Assembly (NCBI RefSeq): GCF_007829335.1
Contig: NZ_VIWO01000003.1
Coordinates: 310,001 to 374,000 of the forward strand
Reading direction: 5' to 3'
From: Chitinophaga polysaccharea
GTDB lineage: Bacteria; Bacteroidota; Bacteroidia; Chitinophagales; Chitinophagaceae
Length of the DNA: 64,000 nucleotides
The notes under the pieces: model-generated
The model's database searches: none
What the model saw: only the letters and a program-made list of their open reading frames with translations
What the model was told of the DNA's origin: nothing
Made by a program: the position numbers and the translations under genes
Part shown: one piece after another, positions 23,799 through 32,626 of the stretch
How positions within the stretch are numbered: the first letter of the stretch is position 1
Layout of the letters: the number at the start of each line of letters is the position of its first letter

Positions 23799-26700
23799 GT
23801 GGCACCAATCAAAATTTCACTGGCCAACAGGTTGTACCTCGGCTTCGCATTAGTAGTATTGTTGGTATTGCTGAGTGGTTTATTAACCTGGCGTACGTTT
23901 GATTCCCAAATGGAGGAATCCAGCTGGGTACAGCATACCTACCACGTGCTCAATAATTCAGAAAGGGTACAACGGCTTCTTTTTGATATGGAAGCTGCCC
24001 GGAGAGGGTTTAGGAGCACTTTCGACCATAAATTCCTGAAGCCCTATGAACTGGCACTGCCAAAAGTGGCGCCGGCCCTCAATGACCTGCATACCCTGGT
24101 GTCGGATAATCCGGAGCAATACAAAAATGTGGATTCCCTGGAGGATGAAGTCAATAACCTGCTTAGTTACTGGAATGAACTGGACCATTCGCTGGATCAG
24201 CAACGTTTCGAGCAAAACAAATCCATCACTGAAACGGAGGCCCTGTTGATGGACCGGGTACGGGCTAAAATATCGCTGGTCAACGCGGAGGAACGCCGCC
24301 TGCTGTCACTCCGGGAAAATTATAAAAACGAGTCTTTTTCCAAAGCCGTCAGAGCGCTGCTGATCAATAATGCGTTTATCCTGTTGGTCGGTTTTATTCT
24401 GATGCGGGTTACTTATATAGAATTTAAGCGAAGGATCCGTGCGCAGAAAACGCTTAATCTTAAACTGACAGAAGTAGTAGACCTCAATGAGGCCGCCAAT
24501 GAGCGCAACTGGATGCTCACCGGTGTGAATAAAATGAATGATAGCCTTCAGGGAGCGAATAGCCGGGAAGAGCTGGTACACCATGCCCTGCAAACCTTAA
24601 CCACTTTCGGCGAATTTGCCGCCGGCGCTTTTTACCACTTTAACGAGGAGGCTAAGCATCTGCGTTTAGAAGCCACTGTTAATATGCCAGCGGCCGTTCC
24701 CGCTGTGGTGGCTATTAATGATGGATTTGTAGGTACTGCCGCCAGCAACCCCGACCTGCGGGTGATCCGCGGGGTGCCACCCAGTTACTGGCAACTGGCA
24801 TCTGCCAGCGGCAACGGCGTTGCCGGGGAACTGGTATTGATACCACTCTGGGTGGATAACGAACTATTGGGAGTCATTGAACTGGCTTCCTTTAAACCGG
24901 TAACCCAGCTGCAGGTAAGCCTGCTGGAAATATTAAAGAAAGACATTGCCGTAGCGGTGAATGCAGCCAATGCCCGCGAAAAGGTAATGCAACTCCTCCG
25001 CCAGGTACAGGAACAAAAAGAAATACTAATCAGCCAACAGGAAGAACTCCGGCAATCCAACGAAGAACTGAGCCGTCAATCGGAAGTATTACAGGCCTCC
25101 GAAGAAGAATTGAGAGTCCAGGAAGAAGAGTTGCGACAGGTAAACACGGAGATCACTGTAAAAAATTACGCCCTGGAACTTGCCCGGAACGATTTATCCC
25201 AGAAGGCCGCAGAGCTGGAAGCCAGCAGCAGGTATAAGTCCGAATTCCTGGCCAATATGTCGCATGAGCTGCGTACACCGCTTAATAGCGTGCTTATTCT
25301 CGCTAAAATGCTCCAGGAGAATAAAGATAGAAACCTGACTACAAAACAAATGGAATATGCCGGCATTATCCATAAGTCCGGCTCTGACCTGCTCCACCTG
25401 ATCAATGATGTGCTGGATCTCTCCAAAATAGAAGCCGGTAAGGTGGAAATGAACTTTGAAGCCATACCGGTGAGCGAAATTATGGATGATCTTTCCGATC
25501 TCTTTGATGTAGTATCCCAGGAGAAGAAAATACAATTCATTAAAACCATCGCGCCCGACGTCCCTACCACCCTGTTTACGGATAAACTCCGGCTGGAACA
25601 GGTGATCCGCAACCTTTTATCCAATGCGTTTAAGTTTACACCCGCTGCCGGCGTTATCACGCTTTCCTGGTATATGGTCAACCCCGACACACTTTGTATC
25701 AGCGTTAGCGATACCGGTGGAGGCATCCCGGCCGACAAACAGGCCCTGATATTTAATGCCTTCCACCAGGGGGATGGCAGCACCAGCCGCAAATTTGGCG
25801 GTACCGGCCTGGGACTGAGCATCAGCCGCGAACTGATGCAGCTGCTCAAAGGATCGTTGGAGCTCGACAACAGCTCCCCGGCAGGCAGTACCTTCAGCAT
25901 TACCATTCCTGTTCATCCTGATGCTGATGCGATCGTTACTACGGCCGATGCCCCTGAGTATACGCCGTCGCCGTTGCCGACACCCGCTATCAGCGACGAC
26001 CGGGATAATATCAGCAAGCAGGACAAACTGATCCTCATTATAGAAGATGATATTCATTTCGCGGATATCCTCCGTGACTTTGCCCGCAATAAAGGATTTA
26101 AAACGATAGTAGCCTACAATGGCCAGGATGGATTGGCCTACGCCCGCAAATACCTGCCGGTAGCGATTATCCTCGATATGAACCTGCCCGTTATTGATGG
26201 TAAGAGCATCCTGAAAATCCTGAAAAGCAATGAAGAGCTGAGCAAAATACTGGTACATGTTGTCACCGCAGCCGATAATGCTGGTATTGGCGAGGATAAC
26301 GTACATGGTTATACGAGGAAACCGCTGCAACTGCCCGACCTGGAGGCCGTATTTACCAACATCAGTACCCGCATGCAGGCGGGGCTTAAAAAAGTACTGC
26401 TCCTGTCGGCCGGCCCACGGAGCGCAGATGCGGCCATCAAAGCCAAAAGTGAAGAACGCCACCTGGAAACCCAATACGACATAGCCGCCAGTATGCCAGA
26501 AGCCAGGCAACTCCTGGCACAAAAGAAATACGATACCGTTATCATGGAAATAGGCGCGGAACTGGAGCTGGACAAAGTGATTGAGCAGTTAGAGGCCCTG
26601 ACCAGCATGCCCGAAACCGGCAATGCCCCGCTGATCGTATATCTCGACCAGGATATTACCAGCAGCGAGGAACAGCAGCTGAAGAAATATGCGGCCGCTA

Positions 26701-27191
26701 TTGTGCGCAACTCCGCCCTCGCTACCGATCGGTTGATGGATGAACTGGAACTCTTCCTGTATAAACTGGAGAAAAAAGAAAAAGCAGCATACCCGGAAAC
26801 GCCCGGCGCTACCACGATCCTGTCGGGAAAAAAGGTACTGCTGGCAGATGATGATATGCGCAATGTATTTTCTATCAGCGCCCTGCTGGAAGACCAGGGC
26901 ATTGAAGTGCTCACAGCGGCAGATGGTAAGGAAGCAGTGCAAACCCTGCAGGAACATCCTCAGCTCGACCTGGTACTGCTTGATATTATGATGCCGGAAA
27001 TGGACGGTTACGAAGCCATGCGCCTGATCCGTGCCGATCCAAGGTTTCAGCAGTTGCCGGTGATTGCCCTCACCGCCAAAGCAATGGCGGAAGACCGGGT
27101 GAAATGTATGGAAGCTGGCGCCTCCGATTATATTGCCAAACCCGTAGATAATATTAAATTGTTATCATTGTTAAAAGTCTGGTTATCTTAA
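23799..27191 (+). CDS. Hybrid sensor histidine kinase with CHASE3, GAF and three receiver domains
   Basis: 1130 residues. Helix 1 (about 10-28), a CHASE3-like extracytoplasmic helical sensor (about 30-185), helix 2 (about 188-206), a GAF domain (about 250-395), and a long Glu/Gln-rich coiled coil (about 400-470). Then HisKA with His489 in SHELRTPLNS and an HATPase domain with SNAFKFTP and GTGLGLSI. Three receivers follow: REC1 with Asp793, a degenerate REC2 where Glu917 replaces the acceptor and the acidic pair is lost, and REC3 with Asp1062. The start is GTG; the frame closes at 23778-23780 with no ATG between. It heads a packed operon with CheR, CheB and a receiver-kinase. Likely controls the divergent polysaccharide operon (inferred). 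Confidence 0.92.
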   Translation: MAPIKISLANRLYLGFALVVLLVLLSGLLTWRTFDSQMEESSWVQHTYHVLNNSERVQRLLFDMEAARRGFRSTFDHKFLKPYELALPKVAPALNDLHTLVSDNPEQYKNVDSLEDEVNNLLSYWNELDHSLDQQRFEQNKSITETEALLMDRVRAKISLVNAEERRLLSLRENYKNESFSKAVRALLINNAFILLVGFILMRVTYIEFKRRIRAQKTLNLKLTEVVDLNEAANERNWMLTGVNKMNDSLQGANSREELVHHALQTLTTFGEFAAGAFYHFNEEAKHLRLEATVNMPAAVPAVVAINDGFVGTAASNPDLRVIRGVPPSYWQLASASGNGVAGELVLIPLWVDNELLGVIELASFKPVTQLQVSLLEILKKDIAVAVNAANAREKVMQLLRQVQEQKEILISQQEELRQSNEELSRQSEVLQASEEELRVQEEELRQVNTEITVKNYALELARNDLSQKAAELEASSRYKSEFLANMSHELRTPLNSVLILAKMLQENKDRNLTTKQMEYAGIIHKSGSDLLHLINDVLDLSKIEAGKVEMNFEAIPVSEIMDDLSDLFDVVSQEKKIQFIKTIAPDVPTTLFTDKLRLEQVIRNLLSNAFKFTPAAGVITLSWYMVNPDTLCISVSDTGGGIPADKQALIFNAFHQGDGSTSRKFGGTGLGLSISRELMQLLKGSLELDNSSPAGSTFSITIPVHPDADAIVTTADAPEYTPSPLPTPAISDDRDNISKQDKLILIIEDDIHFADILRDFARNKGFKTIVAYNGQDGLAYARKYLPVAIILDMNLPVIDGKSILKILKSNEELSKILVHVVTAADNAGIGEDNVHGYTRKPLQLPDLEAVFTNISTRMQAGLKKVLLLSAGPRSADAAIKAKSEERHLETQYDIAASMPEARQLLAQKKYDTVIMEIGAELELDKVIEQLEALTSMPETGNAPLIVYLDQDITSSEEQQLKKYAAAIVRNSALATDRLMDELELFLYKLEKKEKAAYPETPGATTILSGKKVLLADDDMRNVFSISALLEDQGIEVLTAADGKEAVQTLQEHPQLDLVLLDIMMPEMDGYEAMRLIRADPRFQQLPVIALTAKAMAEDRVKCMEAGASDYIAKPVDNIKLLSLLKVWLS

Positions 27192-27198
27192 AGCTAAT

Positions 27199-28020
27199 AT
27201 GGTAGAAGGTATCAGCAATAGCGATTTTACTGACCTGGTGAAGATCATTCAACAGCGGTATGGCTATGATTTTACCAACTATGCCGTAGCGTCGCTAAAA
27301 CGCCGGTTTATCCGCTTTATGGCGTATAAACATATCAATGGCATCTTCGAACTGAAACACCGGCTGCTCAATGAGACGCACTTTTTCCAGGAAATGGTCC
27401 AGTATATTACGGTGAATGTAACAGAGATGTTTCGCGATCCGTCGTTCTATAAAGCGCTCCGGGAACAGGTGTTACCGCGACTGGCATCTTACCCTAATAT
27501 CAAAATATGGCATGCCGGCTGTGCCTCTGGGGAAGAAGTTTATTCCATGGCGATCCTGCTGGAAGAAGCCGGGCTAATGGACCGTTGCCGCATTTACGCC
27601 ACGGATATGAATGCTGCCAACCTGAAAAAGGCGGAAGAGGGTAAGGTTACGCTGAAGGAAATGAAAGACTATACTTATAATTATATACAATCGGGTGGGC
27701 TTCATGACTTTTCTGGTTATTATACGGCCTACGCAGATCATGTAATTATTCAGCCGGCATTAAAACGTAATATTATTTTCTTTCAGCACAACCTGGTTAC
27801 CGACCAGGTGTTCAACGAATTTCAGCTGATCTGTTGCCGGAATGTTTTTATATATTTTAACAAGACACTGCAGGAACGGGTGGTAAAATTATTCTATGAA
27901 AGCTTAACTTCGCTGGGCTATCTGGCGTTAGGTTTAAAAGAGTCGTTATTGTATAATGAAGAAAGAGTAAAGTTTGAACCGGTAAATGCGGCCAATAAAA
28001 TATTCAGACGTAAAACATAG
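27199..28020 (+). CDS. CheR-type protein-glutamate O-methyltransferase
   Basis: 273 residues, usual CheR length. The N-terminal helical domain (about 8-75, with VASLKRRFIRFMA) precedes a SAM-dependent methyltransferase fold. Its SAM motif is IWHAGCASGEEVYSMAI, followed by RIYATDMNA and, later, LICCRNVFIYF, all diagnostic of CheR. Normally it methylates glutamates on chemoreceptors. No chemoreceptor, CheA or CheW is present here, and the gene sits 7 bases after the hybrid kinase, whose coiled coil is rich in Glu and Gln. That kinase is therefore the most likely substrate (inferred). CheB follows after 3 bases. Confidence 0.9.
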   Translation: MVEGISNSDFTDLVKIIQQRYGYDFTNYAVASLKRRFIRFMAYKHINGIFELKHRLLNETHFFQEMVQYITVNVTEMFRDPSFYKALREQVLPRLASYPNIKIWHAGCASGEEVYSMAILLEEAGLMDRCRIYATDMNAANLKKAEEGKVTLKEMKDYTYNYIQSGGLHDFSGYYTAYADHVIIQPALKRNIIFFQHNLVTDQVFNEFQLICCRNVFIYFNKTLQERVVKLFYESLTSLGYLALGLKESLLYNEERVKFEPVNAANKIFRRKT

Positions 28021-28023
28021 CCG

Positions 28024-28605
28024 TTGACGCTTCCCCCTAAATACCGTATCCTGCTTATCGGCGGTTCTGCCGGTAGTATGGCCGTATTGGTGACGTTGCT
28101 GAACCATTTTCCCTCTCCTTTTCCGATACCGGTAGTGATCATTATGCATAGGTTAAAGAACGTAGTCAGTGAATTGGATAAACTGCTGTCAGTACAGCAG
28201 GTGATCCGGGAGCCGGAAGACAAAGAGCAACTATTACCGGGAAAAATTTACCTGGCGCCGCAAAACTATCACCTGCTGATAGAAGAAGATGCTACCATTT
28301 CGCTGGATTATTCGGAGCTGGTGAATTTTAGCCGCCCGGCCATAGACTTGAGCTTTACAAGTGCTGCTGCCGTTTTTGGCGCTCATGTGCTGGGTATTTT
28401 GCTGAGTGGCGCCAACAATGATGGGGCCGCAGGATTGTCACGCATTATTGCCGCAGGTGGTACCGGCATTGTACAGGACCCTGCTACCGCGGAATTCGAC
28501 GTTATGCCGCAGGCAGCCATCGACGCCAATCCCGGCGTACAGGCGATGTCTGTAGAAGAAATCATCCACTTTATAAATAACATAAGTACAGAAAATAAAA
28601 GTTGA
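28024..28605 (+). CDS. CheB-type methylesterase catalytic domain without receiver
   Basis: 193 residues, only the catalytic half of CheB (which is about 350 with its receiver). The triad is present: Ser15 in IGGSAGS, His42 in IMHRL and Asp133 in LLSGANNDGAAG. The start is TTG, 3 bases after the CheR stop; no ATG exists near the first strand. With no receiver, activity cannot be switched in the usual way and may instead be governed by binding to the kinase or receiver proteins of the cluster. It presumably removes the methyl groups added by the adjacent CheR. Confidence 0.88.
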   Translation: MTLPPKYRILLIGGSAGSMAVLVTLLNHFPSPFPIPVVIIMHRLKNVVSELDKLLSVQQVIREPEDKEQLLPGKIYLAPQNYHLLIEEDATISLDYSELVNFSRPAIDLSFTSAAAVFGAHVLGILLSGANNDGAAGLSRIIAAGGTGIVQDPATAEFDVMPQAAIDANPGVQAMSVEEIIHFINNISTENKS

Positions 28606-28608
28606 CAA

Positions 28609-29712
28609 ATGAAGCAGCTCAAACCGAAAACACTTACTATCCTATTGGTAGATGATAAACCGGAAAACCTGGTGTCGCTGGAACACATGCTGGAAGGGGA
28701 AAACCGGGAAATCATTAAAGCCAATTCCGGTAATGAGGCATTAAAAGTGGCATTACGGCACAATGATATCGGGTTGATTATGCTGGATGTACAAATGCCG
28801 GATATGGACGGGTACGAGGTTGCCCGCTTATTACAAACAAATCCCAAAACAAAAGATATTTCTATCATCTTCGTTACCGCTATTAATAAAGATGAGCAAT
28901 TTGTAATGCGTGGTTTCCGGGAAGGCGCGATAGATTACCTGTCAAAACCACTCGATATCAATGTTACCCGGGCGAAAGTCAGCGTGTTTGAGAAACTATA
29001 TCGTTCCCAGTCAGCGCTGAAAGAGGCCATAGCAGAAAAAGAAAAGATTAATAAGCAACTGGAGCGTTTTATGTACGTGGTAGCGCATGACCTGAAGTCG
29101 CCATTGTCGGGCGCTATAGGGTTGCTGGCCCTGATTAACGACGATGAGCGTATCCAAAATGCGCCCGATCTGAAAGAGTATATGAAAATAGTACTGGGTG
29201 CTACCAATCACCTTACAGAAATGATTACTTCCATGCTGGAGTATACCCGGCAGAGCGATATGGAACAAACGATTGAAGACGTAAATGTGCATGAACTCAT
29301 TGCACAGTTGTCGCATTTACTGTTTCCGCCGGCACATATCCATATTGTAACGGAAGGCACCTTACCAGTATTGGAAACCAATAAACTGAAGCTTCAGCAG
29401 GTGTTTCAGAATCTTATTTCCAACGCCATCAAGTACAACGATAAGAAAGAAGGATTGATTACTATCGGCGGTACTGATAAAGGAGAGTACTACGAATTTT
29501 ATGTAAAAGACAATGGCCCCGGAGTGGCCAAACGTGATACTGACCGTATATTCCGGTTATTCGAAAGATTAGACAACGATGGTAAAGAAGAAGGTAGTGG
29601 TATCGGGTTAAATATTTTTAAACTACTGGTAGAAGAGCAGGGGGGAAAGGTATGGGTAGAATCTCAACCGGGCGAAGGCAGTACTTTCTATTTCCTCTGG
29701 CGTCAGTCCTGA
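28609..29712 (+). CDS. Receiver - histidine kinase hybrid
   Basis: 367 residues. The N-terminal receiver (about 9-125, LLVDDKPENL, acceptor Asp60 in MLDVQMPDMDG, FLS-type Lys in YLSKP) is followed by a coiled coil (about 128-150), HisKA (His160 in VAHDLKSPLSG) and HATPase (SNAIKYND, DNGPGV, GSGIGLNI). No membrane helix, so a cytosolic kinase. Receiver-first kinases of this sort act as relay nodes: phosphorylated by one kinase, they then control their own kinase activity. It ends the signalling operon (3 bases after CheB) and meets the GAF-PAS gene tail to tail with no bases between stop codons. Confidence 0.92.
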   Translation: MKQLKPKTLTILLVDDKPENLVSLEHMLEGENREIIKANSGNEALKVALRHNDIGLIMLDVQMPDMDGYEVARLLQTNPKTKDISIIFVTAINKDEQFVMRGFREGAIDYLSKPLDINVTRAKVSVFEKLYRSQSALKEAIAEKEKINKQLERFMYVVAHDLKSPLSGAIGLLALINDDERIQNAPDLKEYMKIVLGATNHLTEMITSMLEYTRQSDMEQTIEDVNVHELIAQLSHLLFPPAHIHIVTEGTLPVLETNKLKLQQVFQNLISNAIKYNDKKEGLITIGGTDKGEYYEFYVKDNGPGVAKRDTDRIFRLFERLDNDGKEEGSGIGLNIFKLLVEEQGGKVWVESQPGEGSTFYFLWRQS

Positions 29713-30546
29713 TTATTCAAATATCCATAAACGTCCGCTGATTTGCTGGGTGTTCACCGGGAAGCAGGATACCTTCAGGGTTTTGTTTTCCATTTGCCAG
29801 CGCCAGTTGGTAATTGAATTTTCGGGAGAAGAGAATAGCTGGACGGCCTCCCTGTAAATATCTTCGCTATTGGTAGCGCTGTTGCGTAGTTGCGTCATAG
29901 CATCTGATAAGATAGCCGGCAGTTGTTCCCCCGGCCCGGAAAGTCCCAGTAGGGTGGCACCTTCCTGGTTAATCCACCCCGAAAATCCATCGTTGTTAAT
30001 AAATACCATGGCATGTGGAATGGTGTGCAGGATAGCAGAAAAACGGGCAGCAATACGTTGAAAGTACAGTTGCTGCTCAGATTGCAACAGGATTTCTTTC
30101 AGTCGCAAACTAATAGTTTCGATACATTCCTGGAATTCAGGCATAAAGGTTTGGGGCGCACTCCAGCCCAGTATCATCAGGCTATTATTGGGAGTGGTAT
30201 TTACCGGGATAATAACAGCAGAGGATAGTGCCTGCAGGATACCTGACAAGGCATTTTCTTTAGGTGGGGGTATTTTCGACCAATAAATAATTTTAAACCC
30301 CTGTGCATACAGCAGCTTTTTGATGGGATCAGGATTCAGTACAATGCCATTCAGGTGAACCGGCGACGCGCACTTTACCTTGGCAGTGTCTTCATCTTCA
30401 AACTCCAGTTGCAAGGCAATATCTGCCGAGGTAAGGCTTTTTACCAGTGAAATGCTGAACGCAAGAAAAGAAGAAATATGTTTGTCTTTATCCCAGCGAC
30501 CTGTTTGGTTAATAAAATTTAAGGCTTTACGCTCCCAGTTACTCAC
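29713..30546 (-). CDS. GAF-PAS sensor protein without output domain
   Basis: 277 residues. The first 150 (HISSFLAFSISLVKSLTSAD, SSAVIIPVNTTPNNSLMILG) look like a GAF domain. The rest (FSAILHTIPHAMVFINNDGF, INQEGATLLGLSGPG, then ITNWRWQMENKTLKVSCF) is a PAS domain. No kinase, phosphatase, cyclase or DNA-binding domain follows, so it must signal by contact. The start is GTG at 30546; the frame is closed by a stop 12 bases upstream. It lies 25 bases downstream of an RsbQ-like hydrolase on the same strand, an arrangement echoing the RsbQ-RsbP(PAS) pair of Bacillus. Possible targets are the kinases encoded next door (inferred). Domain calls are by eye and moderately sure. Confidence 0.7.
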   Translation of the reverse strand: MSNWERKALNFINQTGRWDKDKHISSFLAFSISLVKSLTSADIALQLEFEDEDTAKVKCASPVHLNGIVLNPDPIKKLLYAQGFKIIYWSKIPPPKENALSGILQALSSAVIIPVNTTPNNSLMILGWSAPQTFMPEFQECIETISLRLKEILLQSEQQLYFQRIAARFSAILHTIPHAMVFINNDGFSGWINQEGATLLGLSGPGEQLPAILSDAMTQLRNSATNSEDIYREAVQLFSSPENSITNWRWQMENKTLKVSCFPVNTQQISGRLWIFE

Positions 30547-30571
30547 AGTATGAAATTAAAGAATGAAATAA

Positions 30572-31372
30572 TTACAGGAAGGACTGTATAGCGGCAATCA
30601 CTTCCCCGGGCGCACTGATATGCGGAAAATGTCCTTCTGTATTCACTTTGGTTCGTCGGCTATTAGGTATATGCGCTTCCAGGTATTCGCTGACTACTCC
30701 CGGAACGGCAATATCGTTAGTGGTTTGTACTACCAGGGTGGGAATGGTTACTTTGGGCAACTCGTCCCGGTAATCCATATAAAAAATAGCTTTGGCTACC
30801 TGTATGGCGATGTCGGGTCGCAGCTCTTGCAGGGAGGCGGCAAATTGCGCAGCCAGTTCAGGCCTGTCTTCATTTCTCATGGCCAGTTTGGAGAAGCCGG
30901 CCGCCCAGGCGTGATAATTGGCTTCCATGGCTTCAAAGAGACTGGTCAATGCTGCATCGTCAAAACCGCCGATATAGTTGCTCGCCGGATCGTTGAGGTA
31001 ACGGGGGCTGGAACCCAGCAATACCAGTTTATCGATGATGCCGGGGTAGTATACACTGTGGAGCAGCCCGATCATGCCACTCACGGAATGTCCGATAAAA
31101 GTAACGTTCTTCAGTTCCAGGGCCTGTAAAATATCGGCTACATCGGTAGCGTAGCCGTGTATGGTTTCATAACGACGGGGACTATAGGCTTTAAGCTCAG
31201 CTTTTCCGCCGCCTACGTTATCAAACAGTACGATCTTATAATCCTGGCGAAATGGTGCGATGACCTGGTGAAAAGTGGTTTGATCTATGCCAAATCCATG
31301 GGCAAAAACAAGGGTTTGCGGGGCACCGAGGTCACCAACTACATGGATGTGATTTCTTTGGATGATGTCCAT
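30572..31372 (-). CDS. RsbQ-like alpha/beta hydrolase
   Basis: 266 residues, the size of RsbQ and of plant KAI2/D14 receptors. Typical stretches are NHIHVVGDLGAPQTLVFAHG (oxyanion region), VLFDNVGGGKAE, nucleophile Ser in IGHSVSGMIG (about residue 95), Asp in VQTTNDIAVP and His in TEGHFPHIS. No lid domain of dehalogenase size. In Bacillus, RsbQ is needed for the PAS domain of RsbP to signal energy stress, probably by making or carrying a small ligand. Here a GAF-PAS protein follows after 25 bases. The resemblance to RsbQ in motif wording and context is my reading; a search would be needed to exclude another hydrolase group. Confidence 0.8.
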   Translation of the reverse strand: MDIIQRNHIHVVGDLGAPQTLVFAHGFGIDQTTFHQVIAPFRQDYKIVLFDNVGGGKAELKAYSPRRYETIHGYATDVADILQALELKNVTFIGHSVSGMIGLLHSVYYPGIIDKLVLLGSSPRYLNDPASNYIGGFDDAALTSLFEAMEANYHAWAAGFSKLAMRNEDRPELAAQFAASLQELRPDIAIQVAKAIFYMDYRDELPKVTIPTLVVQTTNDIAVPGVVSEYLEAHIPNSRRTKVNTEGHFPHISAPGEVIAAIQSFL

Positions 31373-31434
31373 AAGACGCGTTAATAATTGAAAATGTACA
31401 CTATAGCAAACAAAACACCTGGTTATTTGGAATA

Positions 31435-31461
31435 ACGGACCAGCCCATGGGGCTGGTCCGT
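31435..31461. terminator. Hairpin terminator between the propeller gene and the RsbQ gene
   Basis: Perfect 12-bp stem (31435-31446 with 31450-31461, ACGGACCAGCCC and its complement) around an ATG loop, 46 bases after the propeller gene's stop on the minus strand. No strong T run follows, so termination may be partial. Confidence 0.6.
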
Positions 31462-31506
31462 CATCATCTTCACATCTTCAAATATAACGCAATTAGTCCG
31501 AACGAA

Positions 31507-32490
31507 CTACTTACTCACTTCCAATACCCTGAAAGTGCCGGGAACAATGGTTTTGGTGGCGCCCTGATAATCTGCTACCGGCAGGTATACACGATGCGTA
31601 GCTGGGTCTACTACCAGGGTACGCGCGCCTTTACGGGTGGGCACGGTAGCCACGGTCTGGTATTTATCTGCGCCCTCGGCGGCAATCACCGACAAGGTGC
31701 CTTCTCCATTGGAAGTGAAAATGTTTTTTTGACTGGCATCAAAAGCTACCCCATCGCAGCCTCCGCCTATATTGATCGATTGCACAATATGTCCGTTGCC
31801 GGCATCCATCACAACGAGTAGTTTATTGGCACAGCCAGAGTAAAGTCGGTTCGTTGCTGTATTGATAGCCAGGCCGGTGGGTCCTTCGCCCTTGCCCAGC
31901 GGCCAGTGGGCGCCGACGGCAAATGTGCGTGCGTCTACTTTTACAATTTCGTTTTTATCTTCCAGGTTCACGTAAATATTCCCTTTACCGTCGCTCACCG
32001 CCGTTTCGGGACCACCTCCCAGTGCTACGGTGGCTACTACCTTGTCGGTGGCCGGATCTATAACACTCAGGTTGTCGCTTTCTCCATTGCAGACAATAAT
32101 TTTCTGGGAAAATGGCTCAAATAGAATGGCATCGGGCTTATTACCAGTTTTAATTTCACCCAGCACGCGGTTGCTGCGGATGTCAAATACAGTGGCAGTA
32201 TTAGACTTGCCGTTGGTGGTATATCCCTTTCCGGCTTTCACGGCAAATGCCACCCCGTGAACGCCGGCTGTATTTTCAATAACGCCGGTACTGTCGCCTT
32301 TTATTTTATCCAGTACATTTACCCGGGTGCCATGTGCAACATATAGCTGTTGCGTAACAGGATTCAGGGCAATATAGTCCCATTTGCTATCACCGGCAAC
32401 GGCAAACGTTTTGGATACATGATACTGGCCAGATTGTGCGGAGGCAGCAACCACGGATAGCAGGAATGCTGCGGTGAAGATTTGTTTCAT
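31507..32490 (-). CDS. Secreted YncE-like beta-propeller protein
   Basis: 327 residues. A Sec signal (MKQIFTAAFLLSVVAASAQ) is followed by about seven YVTN-type blades, for example KWDYIALNPVTQQLYVAHGT, GYTTNGKSNTATVFDIRSNR and GPTGLAINTATNRLYSGCAN. The open frame extends 57 codons further and into the divergent sigma-factor gene; the ATG at 32490, directly before the signal peptide, is the real start. Periplasmic or extracellular; such propellers bind partners or small ligands, and no catalytic residues are visible. It stands alone between the RsbQ hairpin and the ECF sigma gene. Confidence 0.88.
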   Translation of the reverse strand: MKQIFTAAFLLSVVAASAQSGQYHVSKTFAVAGDSKWDYIALNPVTQQLYVAHGTRVNVLDKIKGDSTGVIENTAGVHGVAFAVKAGKGYTTNGKSNTATVFDIRSNRVLGEIKTGNKPDAILFEPFSQKIIVCNGESDNLSVIDPATDKVVATVALGGGPETAVSDGKGNIYVNLEDKNEIVKVDARTFAVGAHWPLGKGEGPTGLAINTATNRLYSGCANKLLVVMDAGNGHIVQSINIGGGCDGVAFDASQKNIFTSNGEGTLSVIAAEGADKYQTVATVPTRKGARTLVVDPATHRVYLPVADYQGATKTIVPGTFRVLEVSK

Positions 32491-32626
32491 ACGAATGAAT
32501 GGATTTTGAACAAAACTCGGTGGCGATTCTGTAGATAACCTGTAGGATGTATACCCGGGGCAAAAAACTCCTTGTTTTTTTGCAGGGCTTTTACATATAT
32601 TTACGTTTAAACCTTTTTTGTGATTG

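Noticed and set aside
25617..26522. 301-codon frame on the minus strand
   Set aside because: Lies entirely within the hybrid kinase and has no recognisable protein features.
27199..28605. Calling CheR and CheB part of a chemotaxis system
   Set aside because: No chemoreceptor, CheA, CheW or motility gene is in the window; the genes are coupled to a hybrid kinase instead.
32579..32603. Promoter TTTG ... TATATTTA before the sigma gene
   Set aside because: Spacing is 13 bases instead of about 19 and the -7 box lacks its final G.
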